Below, one piece after another: positions 41,843 through 53,400 of a DNA stretch of 64,000 nt (its first letter is position 1; the number at the start of each line of letters is the position of its first letter). The stretch spans positions 34,538-98,537 of the forward strand of contig JAPJBO010000857.1 in assembly GCA_030068145.1 (NCBI GenBank), read 5' to 3'. The notes beneath the pieces are model-generated. The model was not told where the DNA came from. It searched no databases and saw nothing but the letters and a program-made list of their open reading frames with translations. The stretch is from Diplonema papillatum. Lineage: Eukaryota > Euglenozoa > Diplonemea > Diplonemida > Diplonemidae. The translations under genes and the position numbers were made by a program.

Positions 41843-42946
41843 CAGGTTAGACGTTAATTCTGGCGTTTTAAATTCTGGCGGATTTGGCTGTCCGCCAGAA
41901 ATACAAATGCCAGAATTAACGCCGCCACAATTAAAAGCGCACTGTCAGATCCCGCCCACTGCTACTGCTCTCCTCGAAGGCCGAATGAAGGTGCGCCGTG
42001 ACCGCAAATACAGCTACCTCGCCTCTGCGCCTGATGCGGTTTCGAAGGAGCAGGTTGTGAAGTCCTGGGGTGCGGCAGGGCTTCTTCGTGCCGTGTGGAA
42101 CTATGTGCCCTCCTCCACCCTCACTATCTACTACGACCAATACCGGCGGCTCGCCGAGCTTGACATTGAGGAAGCCGAACCGATGGGTCCAGACAACGAG
42201 GCCGACGAAGAAAGACCGGCTGCAAGTGAGCCTTTGGGCACCGATCAGCCTCCCGCGAGCGCGCCTGCTGTTAGAACAAGCCAGTCTGTTTCTCGGCGAC
42301 AACACAGAACGCCAGACGCTGCAACCCCCGTGGCTGCTGGCCATCAGCCCTTTGTGCTTGTGGTGAGAAAAGGAAGGCCCAAGCAAGAGAATCTAACTAA
42401 CGACCAGCGCAAAGCAGCGGACCGTGCGCACACGGCAGCAAAAAAAGCGCAGAAGCGCCCGAGAACGGCCGGACTCCAAACATTTGGTTTTGGGGCTCCC
42501 CCAGCCAAGAGACGTCTGGCCGACATCGATTGACGAACCAGAACACGCTTTCCCTCACTACCCACTTGCTAAATGATCACTCTAATGGAGCGCTAATCTG
42601 GTCATGCAACAGGTGAACTACGGACACACAGTGTTGGCCTTCTGTGTTTTTTTGATGAAAAACGCCCACCCGCCAGCATAGCCCTCCCTTTCCCCCTCAC
42701 GCGTTACTGCTTTCTTTTTCGTTTCTTGAACGTTGCCCTTCTTTTTTCTGTCCAAACCCCTCGTGTGCCTTCTACTGTACCGTTTACCCACGGTACCAAT
42801 CACCACGATGCCATTTTCCCTCCTCCTCTGAAATAAATAATTAAATCAAAAAGGCCGAAAAATCGAAAAATCCCGGTCCGCCAGAAAGAAAAACGCCACC
42901 TTTAAAGACGACGCAGTTAAAGCCGCCAGAATTACCGTCTAACCTG
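41843..42946. mobile_element. 1.1-kb TIR element with TA flanks and one ORF
   Basis: The left end CAGGTTAGACGTTAATTCTG and right end CAGGTTAGACGGTAATTCTG (read inward) are followed on both sides by alternating TTTAAA and CTGGCGG words, extending the terminal repeat to about 60 bp. TA lies at both outer edges (41841-41842 and 42947-42948), compatible with a TA target duplication as in Tc1/mariner-like elements. A single plus-strand frame begins inside the left repeat. The next element, a hAT MITE, starts only 48 bp away. Confidence 0.8.
41907..42533 (+). CDS. 208-residue cargo protein of the TIR element
   Basis: The family is not recognised. The N-terminal part (MPELTPPQLKAHCQIPPT, then MKVRRDRKYSYLASAPD and KEQVVKSWGAAGLLRAVWNY) is well balanced and looks folded. 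The middle is Pro/Ala/Glu-rich. The C-terminus is lysine-rich with KAAKKAQKRPR-type and PPAKRR-type basic clusters, so a nuclear DNA-binding role is plausible. The frame starts within the terminal repeat region, so element and ORF probably travel together. It is too short for a DDE transposase and shows no such motif. It may be an accessory protein of a two-component element or captured host sequence. Confidence 0.55.
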   Translation: MPELTPPQLKAHCQIPPTATALLEGRMKVRRDRKYSYLASAPDAVSKEQVVKSWGAAGLLRAVWNYVPSSTLTIYYDQYRRLAELDIEEAEPMGPDNEADEERPAASEPLGTDQPPASAPAVRTSQSVSRRQHRTPDAATPVAAGHQPFVLVVRKGRPKQENLTNDQRKAADRAHTAAKKAQKRPRTAGLQTFGFGAPPAKRRLADID

Positions 42947-42994
42947 TAATGAGATCCCCCCTGTTTTTTCTTTTTCTTTTTTTTCATCCACAAC

Positions 42995-43648
42995 CAGGGG
43001 TTATTTTAATCCCCGAAATTCTGAAAAATCCCGGTTAAAAAATCTTTGATATGGCCAGAAAAAATTTTTCCCCACGCTGCGCGTGGGAAGCATGGATTGC
43101 TGAAGCAAGCAGTGTCCCACACAGTAGCGTCATACGCTAGCACAGTGTCGACCACAGTGGCAGCACCACTAAAACCAAATGCGGCGAGCGACATCCCTTT
43201 TAGTTTCAAAATCCTTTCAGGCCTGTGAGCTTCAGGATAGCAAACGATCCTCCAGTGACTGATTACTGGTGTGATGGAAAACACAATCTGGCTGCTGCTT
43301 CTCCACTTTGTTGTAGCCTTCACTTGTCAGTCCCAGTGGGCACTACAGCGATGGCCTCAACGCCTTTCAACGAATCAGGGCGAAGCTGCTCACGACAGGC
43401 GCCCCCCAACACGCTAATCCCAACGCCCCTCATGCCCCATAGATATTTCTGGACCACATCGCTGGCAAGCCGTGTACACACAAAACAGCAACTACGACTC
43501 CAGGATCTGAGCCTGTAGCCTGGGTCCCTTGCCAAAAAGTTTTCACCAGAAATCCCCATGGTTAAAAAATCTTTTTTCACCAGCCTGTTTTCAGAATTTT
43601 TTTTTTTTGGTGAAAAAAAAATGTTTTAACCATACAGGATAATCCCTG
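42995..43648. mobile_element. hAT MITE B, copy 2 (654 bp)
   Basis: The termini are CAGGGGTTATTTTAATCCCC (left) and CAGGGATTATCCTGTATGG (right, inward). TCCACAAC flanks both sides (42987-42994 and 43649-43656). It is an inverted, collinear relative of 21480-22139. Two MITE copies with different perfect 8-bp duplications confirm independent hAT-type transposition. Confidence 0.93.
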
Positions 43649-44632
43649 TCCACAACTTGGACCACAAGTAAATCGCCTCCGCGCCAAGCCGTTCCCGGAT
43701 TTGGAAAATCGGTGGCCACTTGACCCGTAGGTCCGGTAGCTCTGCAGCACCGCGCCGCGTGGAGCTTGCTGCCGAGGAAAATTCGAGCTCAGACGAAATC
43801 GTTTCTGCCAGCAAACTGTGACTAAAGTCACGATTTTGACTGATCAGTGTTTGATCGTCTTCTTTTTTTTACGTAAAGCTAGATTCAGGACGCAAGTGAG
43901 AATGCCACGGTTTGCGGTGACAAGGCCTCTCAGTTCCGACATTTTAGGGGGATTAGCTACTGTTACTAAATTTGGACGAATACAGTAACAGTAGCGAATC
44001 CCCTGGAAGCAGGACGCAAGTGAGAATGCCACGGTTTGCGGTGACGAGCCTCTCAGTTCCTCCGAAACTTCGTGTTTGGCAAAAATACTCGACGTAGCTG
44101 CTTTTGACTCCGAATGGGGGGTGGGAAAATATACCTCGCTTCCGTTCAACACGCGGTTCGGTAGTTACAGCACTTGGGATCCCTTCGGTTCTATGTCTGG
44201 CAGCCCAAGCTGGCGCAAAGAAAAAAAAGAGGTGGAAAAAACAGGTGCTTCGTTTTGTTTGTGCGTGCCGGTTGATCGTTTCCCCACTTTGTATCTACCC
44301 TGTGTCATTTTCAGGTAAACGCGCTGCCTACGTCTTTTCAAGATTGCTACTAAAGGAGCACCCGAGTCCTTAAAGCCACGGACACATGAAGGCGGACCAT
44401 CATCTGCGCTGACTGAAGAACAGGACAAATGCTGACACAGCCAGAACCACGATGCTACCAGAGCACAGGAAGATTCGTGTCGGGAAGAAGGCCCCCGTGC
44501 CTGCATAGCAATCCTAACCTAAAAATAACGCTAAAATACTCGAGGGGCTGCCTTGTGCTTACTTCGAAGGAGGCTAGAGGGGGAGAAAACAATACAACTA
44601 CAAAATGGATCTTTTTTTTTTGAACGCTTACG
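43649..44632. other. No gene; direct repeat around a hairpin, then mosaic repeat
   Basis: CAGGACGCAAGTGAGAATGC followed by CACGGTTTGCGGTGAC occurs at about 43887 and 44010. Between them GCTACTGTTACT and AGTAACAGTAGC form a hairpin (43958-43997). From 44240 on, the DNA matches the dispersed repeats at 7190 and 46990, and from 44370 the repeat at 1330. Confidence 0.5.
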
Positions 44633-45286
44633 CCCGCCACTAAACCCAGATTCACCTGTGTTTCGTGTGGGCTCCAGCACATTTACCTCCTTTGATCTTT
44701 TGCAGCTGGCAGCCTCCTCAAGCATTTCCTACAAAGCAGGTGCTTATACAAAAAACTCTGAGTGGCCTATGACTGCGACTCGCTAGACCGCACCGACGTG
44801 TCTTTTTACGGTGGCAACCTGCAAAGTAAACTCCGCACAGTGGACCTGGGCCCGCCACTAAACCCAGATTCACCTGTGTTTCGTGTGGGCTCCAGCACAT
44901 TTACCTCCTTTGATCTTTTGCAGCTGGCAGCCTCCTCAAGCATTTCCTACAAAGCAGGTGCTTATACAAAAAACTCTGAGTGGCCTATGACTGCGACTCG
45001 CTAGACCGCACCGACGTGTCTTTTTACGGTGGCAACCTGCAAAGTAAACTCCGCACAGTGGACCTGGGCCCGCCACTAAACCCAGATTCACCTGTGTTTC
45101 GTGTGGGCTCCAGCACATTTACCTCCTTTGATCTTTTGCAGCTGGCAGCCTCCTCAAGCATTTCCTACAAAGCAGGTGCTTATACAAAAAACTCTGAGTG
45201 GCCTATGACTGCGACTCGCTAGACCGCACCGACGTGTCTTTTTACGGTGGCAACCTGCAAAGTAAACTCCGCACAGTGGACCTGGG
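44633..45286. repeat. 218-bp tandem repeat, three copies
   Basis: Copies start at 44633, 44851 and 45069 with CCCGCCACTAAACCCAG and are almost identical. The first copy differs only at its left boundary, where the unit lies within the larger mosaic repeat related to 1660-1850. Identical 60- and 80-residue ORFs in each unit are by-products. Confidence 0.95.
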
Positions 45287-46989
<1,703 letters not shown>

Positions 46990-47329
46990 GATAAAGACAG
47001 GCGCTTCGGGTTGTTTGTACGTGACGGTTGATGGTTTCCTCCACTTGAGTTTACCCTGTTTCTCTTCCAGGTCAGGGATTCTGTACGACCACCAAACACG
47101 CCGCCTACCTCTCTTTGAGAACTTACAAAACACCGCGGGACGCCCCCGCAAGATTGTCAGTACCAAAGTACAGCAAGCCCGGGTTCCTGAGCATGAGAAT
47201 ATTGCTGGAGGCGAGCGCAGGTTCTTCAACAGATGAGATAGAGCCGGCGACACGTCGAGTTGTCGAGTGTGCCCGCTTGGTTGAAAGGCGAGTGATACTT
47301 CGTGTCATTTTTTGGTGAGTCTCCATGAT

Positions 47330-47745
47330 CAGCAGCTGCACTACACGTTCCTTATCACATAAGTCTTTATGTTCAATCTGCGAGTCAGCTACATTGTTTC
47401 TCATCACACAAGTTTCTATGTTCAGCCTGCGAGCCAGCTACACTACTGTACCTCCTCACATGTTCAGCCTGTAGCCAGCACACTAATGTTTCTCGTCGTA
47501 TAAGTCTATTTTCAGCCTGCTAGCCAGCTTCTATGTTGTCTGTGAGACAGCTACACTGCTGCTTCTCGTCGCATAAGTCTCTATGTTCAGCCTGCTAGCA
47601 GCCAATCTACGAGGCAGCTACACTACTATACCTCGTCACGTAGTCTCTGTTAGCCAGCTACGAGACTGATACACTACTGTTTCTCGTCGCAAAAGTCTCT
47701 GCGAGACAGCCTCACTACTGTTTCTCGTCGCACAAGCCGGTCGCT
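47330..47745. repeat. Degenerate 45-70-bp tandem repeat at the 3' end of the TTD14-like gene
   Basis: Repeated words CTCGTCGCAYAAGTCTCT, TATGTTCAGCCTGC and AGCCAGCTACACTACTG alternate with variable spacing. The last unit overlaps the predicted end of the neighbouring coding frame, supplying its final LCDEKQ residues, so the annotated stop may not be the native one. Confidence 0.8.
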
Positions 47746-49108
47746 GTGCAAGGCGCAGGACCCGGCTTCGGGGGCAAGTCTTCGGGCTGCGTCGCGCAGC
47801 TGAACCTTCTGGCCTTGCTCGGGCTGTGGTCTGACGCCCGCTGCAGGGTAGCGAACGCGTGGGAGCTGAGGGTGGACGGCTGCCGGTGGAGCCACAGGTC
47901 GTCGCTGGCGTGGCTGTGCGGGGAGTTGTAGTTGAGCGAGTCGGAGAATGACACCCGATTCGCGTCGAGGGTCTCGCGCGGGCTCAGCGGGCACGGGTTG
48001 GCGAGGGCGTGGTTCATGGGCGACGTGACCCACGCGGGCGGCGGCGTCGGCGGCGGCGCCGCGTGCGACGTGAGCCCCGAAAAAGCGAGCGCGTCGTCGT
48101 TTTCGTACAAGTTCGCGTCCTCGCTCCCGATGACGCTGACCTCGCCGTCGGGCCTCCTCAAGAACGGCGGCACCAAATCGAGCCCGCCGTCCTCCATCGA
48201 TACACTGTCCCTCGTCCTCTCCCCCGCCTTATCGCCACCCTGCCCTTCACTGTGCTTGCTGTCCTCTTCCACCAGCAGCACACACCCAGACGACGCCAGG
48301 CGTGAGGGATACTTGATCTGTTCGAGTTCGTACTTGAGGTTGTTGTACACGAAGCAGGTGACCATTTTTTCGACGACTTCGTGGCCGGGGTCGCGGTAGC
48401 CGAGCATGTTGTTGTACGACGCGATGGCCAGCGGCTCCTCGGTCCGCTGCACGAAGTAGTTCCCCGGCTGCTGCCAGTCCTCGGCGACGGCCTCGTCGTC
48501 GCCCGTCGCCGACGGCGCGGCCGAGTGGGCGGCGGACGCTCGGCGGAAGCCCTGCTTCGGCGTCCGGCGGAGGATTTGGTGGCTGCAGACGACGCCGTGC
48601 CCGTCGCTCTCGCGCTTGTGGTACAGCCGGTTGCGCTGGCTCGGCACGTCGCAGCGGAGGGTGGTGATGGTGATGAAGCTGGTCGTCTTCGGCACGGGGT
48701 AGTCCTCGGGCGGCTGGTACCGGAGGTGGAACCGCAGGATCTTCGCCTGCGTCCCGACGCCCACCAGCTGCAGAATCGGCTGCAGCGCCCGGTCGAGCTT
48801 ATCTTGGAAGAGCCGGCGGTTGTCGATGATCTTGTGCCGGGGGTGCCCGAGCCACGAGTGCAGGAGCTTGTCGTCCTGCGCCCGCGCCTCCTCCTGCGTT
48901 TCGGTGCGCGCGAGGTTGTTCGCCGTCGTGTAGTACTCCTCGGCGCCGTTCGCCGCCGTCACGAGGTGCAGGACCAGGTCGTACCGGCCGTCCCTCAGCC
49001 CTGACGTGCTCCAACCCCCCGACTGCAGGATCTGCTGCCACAGCCGCGGCGTGCAGAAGGCCCGCCCGTCCATGCTTCCCCGATCGCACAGAACGACGGC
49101 GCGTTTGT
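47715..49108 (-). CDS. TTD14-like AAA/CYTH protein, C-terminal exon
   Basis: The minus-strand frame is open from 49295, but the protein-like part begins at about 49108, just after an AG. It encodes AVVLCDRGSMDGRAF (Walker-B-like), then GLRDGRYDLVLHLVTAANGA, NLARTETQEEARAQDDKLL and WLGHPRHKIIDNRRLF. This order is typical of the NTPase half of TRPL-translocation-defect-14-type proteins. A CYTH-like region follows with NRLYHKRESDGHGVVCSHQI, QRTEEPLAIASYNNML, YNNLKYELEQIKYP and SGCVLLVEEDS. Animal TTD14 binds GTP and phosphoinositides; the role here is unknown. The P-loop half must lie on an exon to the right of 49295 and was not found before the retrotransposon stack begins at about 52560. The tail after about residue 365 is Ser/Pro/His-rich. 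The coding DNA is strongly GC-rich against AT-richer flanks. Confidence 0.75.
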
Positions 49109-49295
49109 CTGTTCGCGTTTTTGTGTTGATAGAGTCGACGCGGACAACATGGCTCAGTACCCCCTTTGTTTTTTGAGCTAACAATGCATTGTTGGTACTG
49201 GAAACTTGTAGTTGGTGGACTACGCGAAACGTACCAAGGCAGGTGAGTTCCGCTAGTGTCCACAAAGCAGATTTATAGGTCGGTGGTTGGCGCAC

Positions 49296-52200
49296 GCAGG
49301 GAGTGTTGATCGGTATAGTCTCCGGAGTTGACCATTGAGGCTGGGTGCTGGGTGAAGGAGATGTAGACAGATTCGCACACTTTAACTTTGGCTAACCAAA
49401 GCTGACTAATGAGATCCACACCAAGACGGTTTGATAGAGAGCACAGACAACCAGTAGACCAGTTCCCCGCTTTTTCGGACCCCTTTCCACACCTGCTGCT
49501 GCTAGAGCTGACGCTGTACGTCTCATCACCTAACCCTGGTATGCCCCGAGAGTACGCGCAGGCCTTACTCTGCACGCGCGCGCGGTATTGGGAACAGGAG
49601 CGACGTACCCAGCAGTACGATACATAGGCAGTGCAGATCGGTTTAAAGTTTGAAAGGCTCGTGTTACAGGGGGGGTCAATTTCAATATCGCAGTCTACTG
49701 ATTGAACTTTGAAATCGCGCACTCGCCGAGCCAGAATTCTGAATACAATTCAACTTATGGGATGCAAACGAACTCTATTTGATGGTGCTCGTTGTCAGGT
49801 TGCAAAACTCTTAGACACACTTTTGAAAGCTACAGTCTGGGTACTTTATTTCGTACAGCAACGCCCGAGATTAGCCTTCTTGATTAAGATGGATTTGATC
49901 CCGGCGGGTCTTTCCAAATTGTTTGGATTGATCCCGGAGGGGTACCCGGTGAGGAGGAGGTGGTATCATGTACCCACCTTTCTAGAGTTCTTGATACTGA
50001 AGAGCTTCGACTTCATAGTGTCGTGCGCTTTTCCTCAACAGCAAGAAGTGGACAATACGTCAAACACAGTGGGGCTCGTTGAATTGGTGGAAGAGGGTGA
50101 AGAGGTTCACTGCATCGTCTCGCTAGGGTTCCTCGTGTGAGATCTTGCTGAGGCCGGTTCAGCGTGGTCAGCCTCACACTCACTTCATTAACAGATCGGA
50201 CGCCGCCACCGAACGGTGACCGTGCAAGAGGGACGGACGGCGCCTGCTCCCAGCGGCAGTGCCTGACTGAAAAGCTCGCGTAGCTTTGCTAGAAGATCCA
50301 ATGCGCACCTCATCCGCCTGCAGTACTGCCGTTCGAGCTTGACAGCCACTTCACTGAATCAAGCTACCATGGTAGTGTGGATGCATGCCTCCCCATGGAA
50401 GTTGCACGAATCTGACCCGTCAGCGGCTGGCGACTACCTCTACCCATACTACGTATGTGTGCCAGTATTGGACCGCGTCGTGTCATGCTTCGGTCGCTTC
50501 TTGCCCCGCGTACTGTTTGTCTCCGGTGCGCGCTTCGTGTCCGCTATGGTGTCTGACGAGCCCGAGGAATCACCAGACGATTCGGCGCATTTCCTGTTCT
50601 CCCTCGCAGGTTGTCTCCGGCAGTGATCTCGACCCTCCATGTTCCTTGCCTTAGCCTGCTCGTCTTCGCGGCTGTCCACCTTTGGTGTGCGCTTCTCGTT
50701 CGGCTTCTTGTGGGCGCTTCCACCTGCTTGCTCGTCGTCGCGTCTCGAGTGGTCCAGACTGGTGAATGGTTTCCCCTTTTGCCCTTTGGGCGCCTGCCCC
50801 AGCTGTTGGTCATAGTACGCTCAGCATTCAGGCGCCGTCGGAGTGCACATTTGACGTTGACTCCTTCCATCAAAGAGGGACTAAGCGACGCCCTCTAGGT
50901 TGCGCTTCCTCGAAACGAACCATCGTATTTCTCGCAGGGTACCATTTGGGTTTGATTGCCTGAACAAGCACAAACTGCGGGCAGGCGGTGCGTGTTCGTT
51001 GAAGATGGCACGCAAGATGCCGGAAGCCACCCATGACTTCACCACCACTTCCTACGAGGTGGTGGCCAAAGCCTTGACGAGGTACTGCTACTTAAAGCCC
51101 TGGAAGGGCTCAGCATCAGCGCTGTCGCATCAGCATGCCGACCAAACTGGCGGCGCCCTTAGCCACTGGACCGTGCTCGGTAAGGAATGGTCGCACGGTG
51201 CATACAGTGATTGAGAGGCAGGGACCTCTGCAGGGGGGGTTTCTGCAGACGTTCTAGCGGCTTCATTTTCGGCGATTATATTTTGTCGGCAACCCCCAAA
51301 CCACCAAAAATTAAAAACGCCAAAAAAAAAAAATCTGCTTCTGCTGTAATATTAAAGACACGAGCGTCCAAAAACTGTACACGAATAAAAAACAGAAGAA
51401 GTAGCGCAAGGTAAGAAGCTCGGTACCAGCCCCCTGTCGCCGACACTTTGCCAAAAGTTCACGTTAAGTGTGCTGCTGCTGTGCATCTGCGTGCCGACGC
51501 ACACACCGACGCCCGAGGGTATGGGCGTTGACGAAGGCGCTGGAGCAGACAACTCCACGCTCCGCGGTGTTGGAAGTCGCCCGCGAGGTCGAGGGCACCG
51601 CGGAGGCGGGCCAGAGGTGGTTACACAGACGAGGAGCGCCTCCCGAGGGTGTGGCCCAGTGCCTGTGAAGGCGTTCTTGGTTGTTGGTGTTGTTCGGAGA
51701 GTTGTTGCTTAGATTCGCTGCTGATCTGCTGTGTGGTTCTGAGCTCAGTTATGATAGGTGGATGCTACCCAGGGTAGCATGCGACCGGGGGGTGGATGGT
51801 TGAGCTGATGGGGCTGTGGGCATGGGTGATGCCGGGAATCGCGTGGCTGGCGGTTGGCGTCGGCTCCGTCTGCCACCGCGGACGAGTTCGCGGACTTGCT
51901 TCTTTCAAAGTTCCATCTCTGAGGCCGCCTCCCTGTCGCCGACTCTCTGCCATAAGTTCGCGTTAAGTGTGCTGATGTGCATCTGCGTGCCGATGCACAC
52001 ACCGACGCCGAGGGTATGCGTTGACGAAGGCGCTGGTGCAGACAACTCCACGCTCAACGCTCCAGCGTAGGCCTTTGTTAACTACTGGATGGGTTGGTGA
52101 TGGCGCCAGGTCTGCGCTAACATTTCCATAGTCGCGGATGGCAAGGCGGTCGCTTTTCGCGATCACAGTCGAGATGCGATCGAAAGCCGCGCCAACGGAC

Positions 52201-52561
52201 TCGTGCTGGGGCAGGCAGCAGGGCCGCCGACGAAGGATGGGCGCCAACAACGACAAGCGATACCGAGTCCGCGATTCCACGCGACGCACCCCAGCCGAAC
52301 ATAGCCTTTCCTACTCTCACGAACAAGATGTTGTTGTTGCCATTCAACCCAGGTACCCAATTGTAAGCTGCACAACTTAGCCCTCGACTCAATTCTCTGG
52401 CTAGCGTAAGACTGACCTCCTTTCGAAAGCTTGTGTCTAGGCTTCCGCCGATCCGGTCTAGGAAAAGCACTCAGCCTCATACAAATGGGGAAGGCGTACA
52501 GGAAAGTGGTTGCACAGCCGTGGTTCTGCGGCCATGAATACTCCACCACCGTGTTGACATC
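49296..52561. other. No gene recognised; one 130-bp direct repeat
   Basis: A block with CCCTGTCGCCGAC, GTTAAGTGTGCTG, GTGCATCTGCGTGCCGA and GACAACTCCACGCTC occurs at 51430-51565 and, diverged, at 51930-52065. A frame at 51005-51175 ending in a GTAAGG donor-like site and a minus frame near 52075-52200 (AAFDRISTVIAKSDRLAIRD) have coding-like composition, but nothing ties them to a gene. An N-terminal exon of the TTD14-like gene was sought here without success. Confidence 0.4.
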
Positions 52562-52569
52562 TGACGGTT

Positions 52570-53145
52570 GTGCGGTGTGTTTCGAGGCGCGCACAGTTGT
52601 TGACCGCGACCGAGGATGTGATCATGAAGATACGCAATGACACACGAGAAAGCCGGCCAGAACAACAAGAAAACAGCCCGTTCCCTCCGCACCTGGAATG
52701 GGCCGCGACCTTTTTGCCAGAGGAGGCCTATCCGGCAGGGTGGACGCAGGGAAAGCCGGACTGGAAGGCGAGGGCTGAAACGACAGGAAGAAGCTCAAGC
52801 ACGGATCCGTGCAAAGGAGCTCCCCCTATCGAGGCCCCAGAAGGCGCGGTGAAAACTTCCCGTCCCGGAGGGGTTTGCTCGGATCACAGAAAGCCGCGAT
52901 GCAGTGGGTGTGTCACAAAGCGCCTACCGGCGGAGGCCTGCTGTCGCCTCAAGCAGCATCATCACGGATCGGATGGTCTAAGGAAGGCCGCGGATGCACT
53001 TTTGCACAGCTCACAGACTAGGACGCTGCGGCGATTGCGTAGCCGCAAACGAAGCATTAGCCAGCTGCTGCTCGAAGCATCACGCAAACAGAAGAGCGGA
53101 CAAAGACCCCTACTCCCAGCCCGGCCGTCACTTCGCCATATATGA
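52570..53145 (+). pseudogene. LINE family A ORF2 C-terminus, frameshifted
   Basis: It aligns with the intact 3' end at 61146-61726: HLEWAATFLPEEAYPAGW, then CSDHRKPRCSGCVTKRLP and RLKQHHHGSDGLR. After GSDGLRK the frame slips by one base, and the conserved MHFCTAHRLGRCGDC continues in another frame. The Cys/His-rich C-terminus (CxxH...CxxC...CC...HHH...CxxH...CxxC) is a putative nucleic-acid-binding zinc cluster found at the end of ORF2 in these elements. This copy is dead. Confidence 0.8.
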
Positions 53146-53194
53146 GCGTGGTCGTACTTTCGTGAAGGGAGGCACCACGTTAAAACGGGTCCGC

Positions 53195-53360
<166 letters not shown>

Positions 53361-53400
53361 GGCTGGAAGAAGATCAAATTATTAAAATATACAAAACATC

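Noticed and set aside
48381-49004. 207-residue plus-strand ORF
   Set aside because: Antisense shadow of the GC-rich TTD14-like coding exon.
51005-51214. Short frame ending at a GTAAGG donor-like site, possible first exon
   Set aside because: Composition is plausible but no downstream exon, domain or homologous pattern could be found.
52074-52289. Minus-strand frame with a coding-like segment (AAFDRISTVIAKSDRLAIRD)
   Set aside because: Too short and isolated. It might be an exon of the TTD14-like or another gene, but no phase-consistent junction was identified.
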